A stretch of DNA of 41,140 nt from Terriglobia bacterium (lineage in GTDB: Bacteria > Acidobacteriota > Terriglobia > Bryobacterales > Bryobacteraceae), in NCBI GenBank assembly GCA_025350105.1, contig JANXYJ010000165.1, positions 1 through 41,140 on the forward strand, in the 5' to 3' direction. Every line of letters begins with the position of its first letter. Positions within the stretch are counted from its first letter, which is position 1. A model generated the notes under the pieces. It searched no databases, was not told the DNA's origin, and worked only from the letters and a program-made list of their open reading frames with translations. The position numbers were made by a program, and so were the translations under genes. Shown in pieces: positions 1-7,424 of the stretch.

Positions 1-167
1 GGCGTGGTGTCTATCAACACGTTGTAGCCGCCGTATTGCAGCAACACGGAGGGACGCAGACGATTGTCTTTCGGATCGGCAGACAGGCATACGGCGCAAT
101 CGCAGCCAATGGTGGGCACGCCGGTGCTGGTGCCGGAACCAAGGACAGTAAGGCGAAGTGGGCTCAT
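1..167 (-). CDS. MBL-fold metal-dependent hydrolase, PhnP-like (N-terminal part only)
   Basis: Only the first 55 codons lie in the window; the gene runs off the left edge. The protein starts MSPLRLTVLGSGTSTGVP and continues with IGCDCAVC. This is the typical N-terminus of COG1235 (PhnP-like) metallo-beta-lactamase-fold hydrolases: a GSGTSTGVP strand-loop followed by a Cys-rich segment. The metal-binding HxHxDH motif would lie outside the window. The ATG at 167 overlaps the stop codon of the DUF1844 gene by an ATGA junction, so the two genes are probably translationally coupled. The substrate cannot be told from this fragment. Family assignment is fairly firm. Confidence 0.8.
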   Translation of the reverse strand, partial: MSPLRLTVLGSGTSTGVPTIGCDCAVCLSADPKDNRLRPSVLLQYGGYNVLIDTT

Positions 168-520
168 GAAGTCGCGGCCGGTTCGCTGGCTGCTGCAGTA
201 CTTATAGCCGCAGATGCTGCCTCGGCTTTAGACTTTTCCATCACTTGCACGTAGCGGAAGCGCAACTCAGTAAGCGCATTTTCAATCAGACGTTGCTCTT
301 CCATGGAAAGATTGCCTTTGGTCTTTTCGGCAATCATGGACAACATGTCGATGGCGTGGCGGGCGGCCGGAAGATTAGGGCCGGCGTCCTTTTCCTCTTC
401 ATTCTGCGCAAAACCATACAGGCCCATTTGCATTTCGGCCTGGGCTTTCAGGGAGAAGACCAGGAACTCAAATGTGGGGGGGGGGAGAGGAAAGTCTGTT
501 GCGCTGGTGCTGGGGTTCAT
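164..520 (-). CDS. DUF1844 family protein
   Basis: A 118-residue protein with the DUF1844 core at about residues 15-90 (FEFLVFSLKAQAEMQMG, then a helical segment with ARHAIDMLSMIAEKTKGNLS and EEQRLIENALTELRFRYVQV). The family is small, mostly helical, widespread in Acidobacteria and Deltaproteobacteria, and of unknown function. The C-terminal 25 residues are Ala/Ser-rich and look disordered. The coding sequence contains a run of ten C residues (476-485 on this strand's complement) that encodes the Pro-rich stretch just before the domain. The start at 520 has no good Shine-Dalgarno sequence at normal distance (a GGAGG lies about 17 nt upstream), so the start is not certain. It is followed immediately by the MBL-fold gene. 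Confidence 0.8.
   Translation of the reverse strand: MNPSTSATDFPLPPPTFEFLVFSLKAQAEMQMGLYGFAQNEEEKDAGPNLPAARHAIDMLSMIAEKTKGNLSMEEQRLIENALTELRFRYVQVMEKSKAEAASAAISTAAASEPAATS
476..485. repeat. G10/C10 homopolymer inside the DUF1844 gene
   Basis: Ten consecutive G on the plus strand (C on the coding strand) lie about 12 codons after the DUF1844 start. A gain or loss of one base would frameshift the whole domain. Such tracts can be phase-variation sites, but they are also prone to sequencing error. Confidence 0.9.
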
Positions 521-660
521 GTTGGTGCTGGTAGCGCCTCCGTTTCTCTAGTTTAGTTTAGCGAATGAGTGAAGCGGGCCGGAGAAGGCGAGTTCAGCGG
601 ACCGTCGGCAGCGGGAAAGAAGGGACGGTCGCGACTGGCCCCACTTTGCAAGCGATGCGG

Positions 661-695
661 AAATCCGGGAGCAACTGCCAGTTGCTCCCGGATTT
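661..695. other. Perfect 17-bp inverted repeat (hairpin)
   Basis: Bases 661-677 are exactly complementary to 679-695 around a single central base (678). The stem is AAATCCGGGAGCAACTG and its complement. It lies in the 253-bp gap between the divergent DUF1844 and DUF2203 genes, so it does not sit at the end of either gene. A short T run (693-696) follows on the plus strand but is too short for a convincing terminator. It could be an operator, an RNA hairpin in a leader, or a remnant of a dispersed palindromic element. Nothing else stands out in this gap. Confidence 0.9.
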
Positions 696-773
696 TGAGG
701 CCACGGCGGCGCTTCCTGGTAAGATCGGTAGCGTAGATGTAACATTTCTGGTCGACTTCGCCCCTCTCCCTAC

Positions 774-1268
774 ATGCCGCGTTATTTCACATTGACCGAA
801 GCGGAACGCATGTTGCCCCGCGTGGAACGTGCGCTACGCGATGCGCTGTTTCAGAAATCGGAATACGAGGCGGCGGACCGGCAACTGAATCAGGCCATGG
901 AAAAGATCCGGATGGCGGGCGGTTCCCGAGTGAATCCGGGACCGCTGCTAGCCATCCGGGCACGGCGTGATTCCAATGCCAGGGCCTTGAAGGAAACCTT
1001 CGAATCGATCGAAGAAATCGGCGTGCTGGTGAAAGATCTGGAGATTGGCCTGATCGATTTCATCACGCGCTACCGGGGACGCGACGTGTGCTTGTGCTGG
1101 AAACTGGGCGAAGAGGGCATCACGCAGTGGCATGGCATGGAAGAAGGCTTCCGCGGGCGCAAACCGATCGACGCAGAGTTTCGTGCCAAGCACCGCGCGC
1201 GCAATGAGGGCGACGATGACAATGGGGATGACGAAGAAGGCGAGCCTAGCGGTGGCAGCGCCAACTGA
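774..1268 (+). CDS. DUF2203 family protein
   Basis: A 164-residue protein that matches DUF2203 over about residues 3-130. It begins YFTLTEAERMLPRVERAL, has a long helical middle, then the family hallmark VKDLEIGLIDFITRYRGRDVCLCWKLGEEGITQWHGMEEGFRGRKPI. No biochemical role is established for the family. The tail (about 145-164) is acidic and low complexity (GDDDNGDDEEGE). The start codon follows directly after a C/T-rich stretch with no Shine-Dalgarno sequence, so translation may be leaderless. It stands alone on the plus strand upstream of the DUF507 gene, which has its own promoter-like sequence. Confidence 0.82.
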   Translation: MPRYFTLTEAERMLPRVERALRDALFQKSEYEAADRQLNQAMEKIRMAGGSRVNPGPLLAIRARRDSNARALKETFESIEEIGVLVKDLEIGLIDFITRYRGRDVCLCWKLGEEGITQWHGMEEGFRGRKPIDAEFRAKHRARNEGDDDNGDDEEGEPSGGSAN

Positions 1269-1304
1269 TGGTGCACGGGCGTACCACGCAGGGCCCGGTC
1301 TAAA

Positions 1305-1334
1305 TTGACACCCGTCGGCTACGGACCTTAGACT
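1305..1334 (+). promoter_or_regulatory. Candidate sigma-70-type promoter for the DUF507 gene
   Basis: TTGACA at 1305-1310 and TAGACT at 1329-1334 are separated by 18 bp, about 44 bp upstream of the DUF507 start codon. The -35 box is a perfect match and the -10 box matches at four of six positions. This is pattern recognition only. Confidence 0.5.
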
Positions 1335-1377
1335 GGAGGAATCGGTCATTAGTTGTTAAAGCAGGGATCGGAGAGGA

Positions 1378-1968
1378 ATGCTTCTCGCACACGAACTTGT
1401 CAGCTACATCTCGCGTCAAACAGTGGGGAAACTGAGCCCACAGTGGATAGAAACCAACGATCCACGCATCGCCGCCGAGTTCATTGCCAGCGTGATCGAC
1501 ACCGATTTGGCGGTGGAAGATCAATTGAATGACGAAGTGCGCGAGAAGTTGAGCGAATACTCCGAGTACATGCGCAAGGAAGGCGTGAGTTACCAGGACA
1601 TGTTCCGCAAGGTAAAAAACACGCTAATTACGCAGCGCAAAGTGATTCGCGCGGCGGGCCGGGATTCGGGCGACGCCATGAAGCTTTCACGCGATAAGAT
1701 CAATGATCTGTCGCATAAAGTGGTGACTGCGTTGCGCAAGAGCCGCGATTTCCGTTTGAAGCGCGAGCCCAACGAAGTGCGGCTGGAGCTGGTAAAAGTA
1801 ATGACCGAACTGCTGCAGATGGAAGAAAAAGTGGACCGCGCCGCACGCACCAAAATCCGCACGCAAAAGCGCGAGATCGGCGAAGGCACCGAGGAGTGGG
1901 ATTTGCTGCACAAGCGCTACTACGCCGAGGAATTGAAAAAGATCGGGATCGATCTGGCCGCGCGGTAG
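1378..1968 (+). CDS. DUF507 family protein
   Basis: A 196-residue, highly charged helical protein resembling DUF507. It appears to hold two related halves: residues 1-95 (LLAHELVSYISRQTVGKL, then DPRIAAEFIASVIDTDLAVEDQLNDEVREKL) and about 100-190 (KLSRDKINDLSHKVVTALRKSR, then EVRLELVKVMTELLQMEEKVDRAARTKI). Each half has a helix starting in the LS/H region and a following acidic helix, so an internal duplication is likely. The C-terminal EWDLLHKRYYAEELKKIGI is also typical. Function is unknown. A purine-rich GGAGAGGA directly precedes the ATG and a candidate promoter lies upstream. The gene is not obviously co-transcribed with its neighbours for function. Confidence 0.8.
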   Translation: MLLAHELVSYISRQTVGKLSPQWIETNDPRIAAEFIASVIDTDLAVEDQLNDEVREKLSEYSEYMRKEGVSYQDMFRKVKNTLITQRKVIRAAGRDSGDAMKLSRDKINDLSHKVVTALRKSRDFRLKREPNEVRLELVKVMTELLQMEEKVDRAARTKIRTQKREIGEGTEEWDLLHKRYYAEELKKIGIDLAAR

Positions 1969-2014
1969 AGTCTCAGGCAGGAGTCTTCGATTCTCAAAAG
2001 CGACCGACACTCCT

Positions 2015-2641
2015 ATGGCCAAGTCTGACGCTCCAGTTTTCCGATTTCGCCTTGGCCCGCCTCCAGCGCCACAAAAAACGGACCGTTTGAATGATCCCGA
2101 TTTAAAAGGCAGCGCAATAAACATCTGGATCAATTCCAACCAATTTCTCTACAGCGCTGGCTACCGTCTCGCAGCTAAAAATTTAACCGCCCAGTTGCTG
2201 AAAGATACGTCAGATAAAGCGGTTCTGTTCTATCCAATTTTCTTTCTATATCGCCACCACATTGAGCTCCTTCTCAAGCGGATGATTCGGAACGCTACTC
2301 GTTTGTTAAATCAAAATCTGACGGAAGAGCAAAGGCATAGATTGGGAAGGCATAAAATCGATGACCTTTGGATGGATCTAAGTCCGATGTTGGCTGGACT
2401 TTCTTCATCATCTGGCTGCGACGAAGCGGTTTTGGATGGAATTAGCTCGTACATCAAACAAATCGCTGAGTTAGATCCGGATGGGCAACGCGCACGTTAT
2501 TCCCACACCACGAGAGGAGATCAGTCAATGTCAGCGGATAACCCAATGGATTTTGAAAACTTTACACGTTTCATGGAAACGCTTGCTGATTGCCTGGAGT
2601 ACATCGATACGGGGCTAGACGGCTCCGTGTCCTGCACGTAG
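2015..2641 (+). CDS. Hypothetical helical protein, possibly HEPN-like
   Basis: A 208-residue protein that I do not recognise with confidence. It is predicted to be mainly helical. The segment FYPIFFLYRHHIELLLKRMI (about residues 72-91) followed by a GRHKIDDLW element (about 110-118) resembles HEPN-type or related uncharacterised proteins, in which a YRHxxELxLK helix is followed by a H-x-L-xxLW helix. A late RYSHTTRGD motif is also seen in such proteins. No catalytic assignment can be made. Base composition is clearly more AT-rich than in the flanking genes, with codons such as ATT, AAT and TTT that neighbours avoid, which suggests recent acquisition. No good Shine-Dalgarno sequence precedes the chosen ATG. 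Confidence 0.6.
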   Translation: MAKSDAPVFRFRLGPPPAPQKTDRLNDPDLKGSAINIWINSNQFLYSAGYRLAAKNLTAQLLKDTSDKAVLFYPIFFLYRHHIELLLKRMIRNATRLLNQNLTEEQRHRLGRHKIDDLWMDLSPMLAGLSSSSGCDEAVLDGISSYIKQIAELDPDGQRARYSHTTRGDQSMSADNPMDFENFTRFMETLADCLEYIDTGLDGSVSCT

Positions 2642-2668
2642 CCGTACTCACGTTAGAATCTAAAGGAA

Positions 2669-4189
2669 ATGCAATTTCTCGCTGAAAGCCTCATTGAACT
2701 GATCACCCAGACCTCCACCAACTTGCCGCCGGATGTGCGCGCTGCCATGGCGCAGGCGCTGGGGACGGAGACGCCGAACACGCAAGCCTCTCAAGCGCTG
2801 AATATAATCGCGTCCAACATAGATATGGCGCAGGAGGGCGAAGGGCCCATTTGCCAGGACACGGGCATGCCTACGTTCGTGGTGCATACGCCAGTGGGCG
2901 TGAATCAGATCCTGCTGAAGAAAGCGATTAAAGAGGCTGTGGCGGAAGCCACCAAACGCGGCAAGCTGCGGCCCAATTCAGTAGATTCACTCACCGGCAA
3001 AAACAGCGGCAACAATTTGGGCGCGGAGACTCCCGTGATTCACTTCGAGCAGTGGGAGCAGGACGAAATCGAAGTCAAGCTGATTCTGAAAGGCGGCGGC
3101 TGCGAGAACAAAAATATCCAGTATTCCCTGCCCTGTGATTTGGAGCACATGGGCAAGGCCGGCCGTAATTTGGAAGGCGTTCGCAAATGTATTTTGCACG
3201 CGGTGTGGCAAGCCCAAGGCCAGGGTTGCGCACCCGGTGCGCTGGGTGTGTGCATTGGCAGCGATCGCGCGCACGGTTACGTGCTGGCCAAGGATCAGCT
3301 GTTCCGGACGCTGGACGATACGAACTCCGTGCCGGAGTTGGCGGCACTGGAAAAAGACATCGTCGAGGAAGCCAACAAACTGGGCATTGGCACCATGGGC
3401 TTCGGCGGCAAAGTATCGCTGATTGGATGCAAGATTATGGCTGCGAACCGTCTGCCTGCGAGTTTTTTTGTGTCGGTGGCCTACGATTGCTGGGCGTACC
3501 GGCGGCTGGGCGTGAGGTTAGATGCGCAGAACGGGGCGATTACAAAATGGCTGTATCGCGATCCGGCGCGGGTGGTTGAGAAAATGACCACCGGTGCTGG
3601 GTTCCCGTTGAGTGGCCGGGAAATTATTCTGCGGCCCCCGATTAGCGAAGAACAAATTCGCGCACTGAAAGTGGGTGACGTGGTGCTGATCACCGGCGAA
3701 TGCTACACCGGCCGCGACGCGGTGCACGCTCATTTAATGAATAACCCCCTACCCGCCAGGGTTGATCTTCATGGTGCGGTGCTGTATCACTGTGGGCCTG
3801 TGATGATGCAAGATGGCGAAAAATGGACCGTGAAGGCGGCGGGACCCACCACCAGCAGTCGCGAGGAACCGTATCAGGCCACCATCATCAAGAATTTTGG
3901 TGTGCGCGCGGTGATCGGCAAAGGCGGGATGGGAGCGAAAACGCTCGCTGCGTTGCAGGAACACGGGGCGGTTTATCTAAACGCAATTGGCGGCGCGGCA
4001 CAATATTATGCGCGGGCGATCGACCAGGTGCTGGGCGTGAGTTTTTTGGATTTCGGCATTCCTGAAGCCATGTGGAAGCTGCACGTGCACGACTTCATCG
4101 CGATTGTGACCATGGATGCGCACGGCAACAGCCTGCACGCCAAGGTGGAGCAGGAAACCGGCGAAGAGCTGGCGGCGCTGAGGGGATAG
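2669..4189 (+). CDS. fumA: Fumarate hydratase, class I (Fe-S dependent, fused alpha and beta domains)
   Basis: A 506-residue single-chain class I fumarase, which interconverts fumarate and malate in the citric acid cycle using an oxygen-sensitive [4Fe-4S] cluster. The N-terminal (alpha) domain spans about residues 1-285 and includes EGPICQDTGMPTF, KGGGCENKN, GVCIGSDR and the GTMGFGGK loop. The C-terminal (beta) domain, about 300-505, includes GEILRPPIS-like, VVLITGECYTGRDAVHAHL and GKGGMGAKTLAAL, with YLNAIGGAAQYYAR. Candidate cluster ligands are C62 (in CQDTG), C187 or C195, and C274, from position relative to known class I enzymes. An AAAGGA lies just upstream of the ATG. It is convergent with the M48-like gene, with nine bases between the stop codons. 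TtdAB-type tartrate dehydratases are related, but the fused length favours fumarase. Confidence 0.92.
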   Translation: MQFLAESLIELITQTSTNLPPDVRAAMAQALGTETPNTQASQALNIIASNIDMAQEGEGPICQDTGMPTFVVHTPVGVNQILLKKAIKEAVAEATKRGKLRPNSVDSLTGKNSGNNLGAETPVIHFEQWEQDEIEVKLILKGGGCENKNIQYSLPCDLEHMGKAGRNLEGVRKCILHAVWQAQGQGCAPGALGVCIGSDRAHGYVLAKDQLFRTLDDTNSVPELAALEKDIVEEANKLGIGTMGFGGKVSLIGCKIMAANRLPASFFVSVAYDCWAYRRLGVRLDAQNGAITKWLYRDPARVVEKMTTGAGFPLSGREIILRPPISEEQIRALKVGDVVLITGECYTGRDAVHAHLMNNPLPARVDLHGAVLYHCGPVMMQDGEKWTVKAAGPTTSSREEPYQATIIKNFGVRAVIGKGGMGAKTLAALQEHGAVYLNAIGGAAQYYARAIDQVLGVSFLDFGIPEAMWKLHVHDFIAIVTMDAHGNSLHAKVEQETGEELAALRG

Positions 4190-4198
4190 CGTAATCCG

Positions 4199-6325
4199 CT
4201 AGCGGCCGGCCCCTGCTGGAAGATACTTGAGCACATCTTTCAGACGCGGCCGCTCGCGGGCGTCGGCGGTGGTGGGATGTTCCACCGGCGGCAGTTCCAT
4301 CTTGGGCAGTTCCATCTTTGGCTGTTCCCTGTTTGGCTGTTCCATCTCTGGCTGTTCGGTGGTCGGGCGTTCCCTGACCGGCTGCTGAACGGCGGGCCGT
4401 GAAATGTTTGGCTGGGGGCGCCCGTCAACAGAAATCGGGTCCGGTGAAATTAGGTCCGGTGAAACAACGGTTGCCGGTTCGGAATGGTTTCGCACGCTGC
4501 TGGACGGTGCAACCGGCTCCTTTGCCGAGTCCGTGCGCGATGACAAATCGGCGCGGGTTAGATTCAGGACGAAAGGGGTAACCTCAAAAGGCATTTTCTC
4601 GCGGGCGGAAAGCAGTGAGATCGGGCGCGATTTCACCAGTTCAATTTTGTTATTCCACGAATTGAGCTTGATGCGCGAACCGAGCGGGAGAGCCGCAATC
4701 TGCTCCAGTTTGCTTTGTTCGAGCGGCGGCGCCGCCGCAGCGAACTGTTGGAGGCGCGCCAACGCCTGATCGTCGGAAACCTGGTCCCCTAAATTAGGCC
4801 GCAGCAACATAGGGAGCAGCTGGCTATGGGCCGCCAGCTCTTTCAAAAAGAGTCCAGAATTGGACGTGTTTTGATACGGCGAGGCCTTCATGATCTCAAT
4901 GGTTTTAGTGCTGGCCGAAATCATTTCATCGGCGGGCCTGGCGAAACGAAAGCGCTGCAGCAGTTCGGCATCGCTCAACATGGTTTGGTTGTTGAAGGCG
5001 AACTGGGTTTGCGTACGGTGGCCCAAGGCAATGTGAGAAAGCTCCGCCGATAGCAGCAGGGCCAGGCTGGATTCGTCGGGCAGCACGTCGATCAATCCGC
5101 GGCTGATGACGATGGCGTGCCCGATGGCAAAGGTCTCCATGGGGGTGGTGAGCAGGACCCTGCAATGCGCCTCAATGTTGAGATGCCCCGCAATAATCAG
5201 GTTGTTGACCACGGTATCGAGCACGGCCTCCACCGGCCCTGGAGGAGCCAACAGTCCACCTTTTTCCAAACGGGCGAGCAGGTTTTCCTCCGCCTGTTTT
5301 TCCCAGTTGCGCTGGCTTTCGAGCGGCGAAGCGTCGGGAGTCATCTGTTCGGCGGTACCTTTGTCGCCTTCGATCAGGATGCTGGCCAGCTCTTCCATTT
5401 TGCTGGAAGGAGCCGCTTCATAATCCCAGATGCGCGATTGCGCTTTGAAGCGCGGCAATTCTTTGCGGCCATCGGCGGTAACCGTACCTTCCTCCTCAAC
5501 GTAAACCTGCGCGGGAACCCAAACCGCGCCACCGATGTTCATTCGCCAGCTATCGAAGTGAAAATACAATTCCGGATTTCCACCTTTAGGAATGGGCGCG
5601 GGAACATAAGTTCCGTTGAAATGAACGATGGCGTAGTCGCGGTCCTCCACCCAGATGCGGCCGATGAATTTTCCCGGCTGGTTGCGCATGACCGGCGCGA
5701 CGTCGAACACCAGGCAACGTACCTCGCCCAGAAATTCGCGGCGGACATATTCGAAGCGATACGTCTGGCGATTGAACTCCTGAAGATCGAGCGCGGTCAT
5801 CTGCGCAAAGCCACGCGCCAGGAAGGTGAGCGATGGGCCTTTCGGGGGCGCTGGACGGAATAGCCCGCGCCGGCCAGGCTTGGGCACCGCATCGGTGCGC
5901 TCCAACAGCGGCTCATAGTCCAGTCCGGAATCCAGGCGGAAGCGGCCCAGGAAGTAGTGGTCCTTCACCGGATGGGTTTCGCCTTCCTTGGTAGCGCTGG
6001 TTTCCTGAATGTAGGTTTCGATCAAAGGAGCGTGGGTACGGACTGTCTGCAGGAACAGAGCCTCACGCGCAACGATGCGGTCCAGCACCTGGGCAACGGC
6101 CTGATCGGCGCGCTCAGTCTTATCTACGGCCCGTTCAGCGGCAAGCGTGGCCCCCCCGGAGAGACCAAGGAGGATGAGCCCAAGGAAAATAAGCCCAGGC
6201 AAGATGAACTCAAGCAAAATGACCCCAGGCAAAACGAACCCAATCACGAGGGGGGCGAGGAAGCGGGGCGCGAGGCTGAAGATCACTTCTCTCATAGCGT
6301 TTTTTCTCCGGTGAATCTGATTCAT
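4199..6325 (-). CDS. Secreted/membrane protein with degenerate M48-type peptidase domain
   Basis: A 708-residue protein from the ATG at 6325, chosen because GGGGA lies 7 nt upstream; an in-frame TTG at 6364 and ATG at 6295 are alternatives. A very hydrophobic N-terminal segment (about residues 25-57) should target it to the envelope. A beta-rich region (about 110-305; RIWVEDRDYAIVHFNGTY, then YFHFDSWRMNI and WVPAQVYVEE) resembles the outer-membrane-lipoprotein-sorting-like fold often paired with peptidases in Acidobacteria. The M48-like region (about 365-490) has AFAIGH-like and LLLSAELSHIALGH, where the zinc motif HEXXH is replaced by AELSH, so the first zinc ligand is missing. The downstream Glu ligand region is also unconvincing. 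It is probably catalytically inactive or has another role. Both the hydrophobic segment and the C-terminal tail are built from 15-bp tandem repeats. It follows the TonB-like gene on the same strand. Confidence 0.72.
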   Translation of the reverse strand: MNQIHRRKNAMREVIFSLAPRFLAPLVIGFVLPGVILLEFILPGLIFLGLILLGLSGGATLAAERAVDKTERADQAVAQVLDRIVAREALFLQTVRTHAPLIETYIQETSATKEGETHPVKDHYFLGRFRLDSGLDYEPLLERTDAVPKPGRRGLFRPAPPKGPSLTFLARGFAQMTALDLQEFNRQTYRFEYVRREFLGEVRCLVFDVAPVMRNQPGKFIGRIWVEDRDYAIVHFNGTYVPAPIPKGGNPELYFHFDSWRMNIGGAVWVPAQVYVEEEGTVTADGRKELPRFKAQSRIWDYEAAPSSKMEELASILIEGDKGTAEQMTPDASPLESQRNWEKQAEENLLARLEKGGLLAPPGPVEAVLDTVVNNLIIAGHLNIEAHCRVLLTTPMETFAIGHAIVISRGLIDVLPDESSLALLLSAELSHIALGHRTQTQFAFNNQTMLSDAELLQRFRFARPADEMISASTKTIEIMKASPYQNTSNSGLFLKELAAHSQLLPMLLRPNLGDQVSDDQALARLQQFAAAAPPLEQSKLEQIAALPLGSRIKLNSWNNKIELVKSRPISLLSAREKMPFEVTPFVLNLTRADLSSRTDSAKEPVAPSSSVRNHSEPATVVSPDLISPDPISVDGRPQPNISRPAVQQPVRERPTTEQPEMEQPNREQPKMELPKMELPPVEHPTTADARERPRLKDVLKYLPAGAGR
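4275..4394. repeat. 15-bp tandem repeat, 8 units, C-terminal tail of M48-like gene
   Basis: Eight consecutive 15-bp units such as GGCAGTTCCATCTTG and GGCTGTTCCATCTCT. They encode pentapeptides of the form x-x-E-x-P (TTEQP, EMEQP, NREQP, KMELP, KMELP, PVEHP), giving a Pro/Glu-rich tail. Central units are best conserved and outer units are diverged. Confidence 0.92.
4431..4460. repeat. 15-bp tandem repeat, 2 units, M48-like gene
   Basis: GAAATCGGGTCCGGT is followed directly by GAAATTAGGTCCGGT, with a diverged third copy after. It encodes SPDLI/SPDPI in the same protein, just upstream of the 8-unit array. Confidence 0.8.
6159..6248. repeat. 15-bp tandem repeat, about 6 units, encoding the N-terminal membrane segment
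   Basis: Units such as ATGAGCCCAAGGAAA, ATAAGCCCAGGCAAG and ATGACCCCAGGCAAA run head to tail. On the coding strand they give hydrophobic pentapeptides (FVLPG, VILLE, FILPG, LIFLG, LILLG). The membrane-targeting segment of the M48-like protein is therefore itself a minisatellite. Confidence 0.9.
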
Positions 6326-6376
6326 GGCAAGGTCCCCAATTGATCGACAATTTTTTTCATTCAATCTTCCTTTTCC

Positions 6377-6396
6377 GTTCGGTTCGGTTCAGTTCG
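6377..6396. repeat. 5-bp tandem repeat, 4 units, between the TonB-like and M48-like genes
   Basis: GTTCG, GTTCG, GTTCA, GTTCG run in tandem in the gap between the two genes. The unit length is not a multiple of three, unlike the repeats inside genes. It lies upstream of the probable M48-like start and could affect spacing in the leader. Confidence 0.75.
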
Positions 6397-6410
6397 ACAA
6401 CTGCTCGCAC

Positions 6411-7424
6411 TCAATAGGCAAGCTGAAACACGATGTGCACAATGGCAGTGAAATCCACCGGTGCTCCGGATCTCTCGGCGGGCCGGAAGCGGATGGACTG
6501 AGCCGCGGCAATGGCATTTTCATCCAAGCCGTACCCCAACCCGCGAATCACCCTAAGAACACGGGCCTGGCCCGCTGCACTGAACATTACCTCCAATAGC
6601 GCTTCTCCTTCGATCTGCAACCGGCGAGCCTCCGCCGTATATTCAGGTCTCGGCCTGCTGAGAATCTGCAATGATTTGCTATCGGCTGAGGGCGCCAGCA
6701 CCTTGACATCGGTTTTGGTGCCACCCATTTCCACCGCGGGAAATGCACCCGGCTTGGCATTGCCGTTGTTGGTGGCGGGTTTAGCAGGGGAAACGACGGC
6801 TAGGGAAAAAGATGTACCCGCCGCCAGGCTGCGTGGCGCGGAGGCCGCGGCATCGCGTGGATCGCCGGTGGCTGCGTTGGCCCCGAAACTGGTCGATCGG
6901 ATCGCGCTTTGGGTAACGCCTTGAGTGACCACGGCAGGCGCCGAAAAGGCGGCCGCCAGGTTGTCCGTTTTGAGCGGCGGCGGCGGGGCGGTGGCAAAGC
7001 GAGGGAATTCTGCCCCGGCTGACGCCAGACGCACAGGTTCCAGCTCGACGCTGGGTTCGCGAGGTAGGGTAAGGCTGGCAACGGGAACTGGATCGGGTTT
7101 AGGCGCCTCGAATACTCGAGCGGTGGAGCGAGTGGTAGGCGGGGCCGATACCGGATCGGCGTCTCGCAAAATGGGCAAGCGCGTTGGGATAGGTTTCGGG
7201 ACCGGCTGGGGAAGAGCGTGGCCGGGTGGCAAGGGGCGGATAACCGGAGAAGACAGCAAAGTGACCCGGATCGGACGCTCTGCCACCGCCTGAATGGGCC
7301 GATAGAAATGCAGCGTGAATAGCCCGAGGACAGCCGCGGCGTGAATGCCAACGCTCGTCAAAAGGGAGCGGAGGCGGAACCCGCGCTGGGTTAGTATCGG
7401 AGCTGAGCTCGCAGTTTCGAACAC
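6411..7424 (-). CDS. TonB family protein (energy transducer-like)
   Basis: About 337 residues from a GTG at 7424, which has AGAGG 9 nt upstream; the open frame reaches a TTG at 7493 with no ribosome-binding site. Layout is typical for TonB: one N-terminal membrane helix (SVGIHAAAVLGLFTLHF), a long periplasmic Pro-rich stretch (PQPVPKPIPTRLP), and a C-terminal TonB domain (about the last 85 residues: SRPRPEYTAEARRLQIEGEALLEVMFSAAGQ, then IRGLGYGLDENAIAAAQSIRFRPA and a final FTAIVHIVFQLAY strand). Such proteins couple the proton motive force to outer-membrane receptors, but acidobacterial genomes hold many paralogues, some with regulatory roles. No ExbB/ExbD is nearby. It precedes the M48-like gene on the same strand. 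Confidence 0.85.
   Translation of the reverse strand: MFETASSAPILTQRGFRLRSLLTSVGIHAAAVLGLFTLHFYRPIQAVAERPIRVTLLSSPVIRPLPPGHALPQPVPKPIPTRLPILRDADPVSAPPTTRSTARVFEAPKPDPVPVASLTLPREPSVELEPVRLASAGAEFPRFATAPPPPLKTDNLAAAFSAPAVVTQGVTQSAIRSTSFGANAATGDPRDAAASAPRSLAAGTSFSLAVVSPAKPATNNGNAKPGAFPAVEMGGTKTDVKVLAPSADSKSLQILSRPRPEYTAEARRLQIEGEALLEVMFSAAGQARVLRVIRGLGYGLDENAIAAAQSIRFRPAERSGAPVDFTAIVHIVFQLAY

Noticed and set aside
601-629. Short inverted repeat ACCGTC/GACGGT upstream of the 17-bp hairpin
   Set aside because: Only six bases long with a 17-base gap; expected by chance in GC-rich sequence.
5117-5863. Long plus-strand open frame opposite the M48-like gene
   Set aside because: It is a shadow frame: no ribosome-binding site, no recognisable domain, and the minus strand carries conserved domains here.
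6326-6364. TTG at 6364 as start of the M48-like gene
   Set aside because: Its AAGGA is only 3 nt away and the ATG at 6325 has a properly spaced GGGGA.
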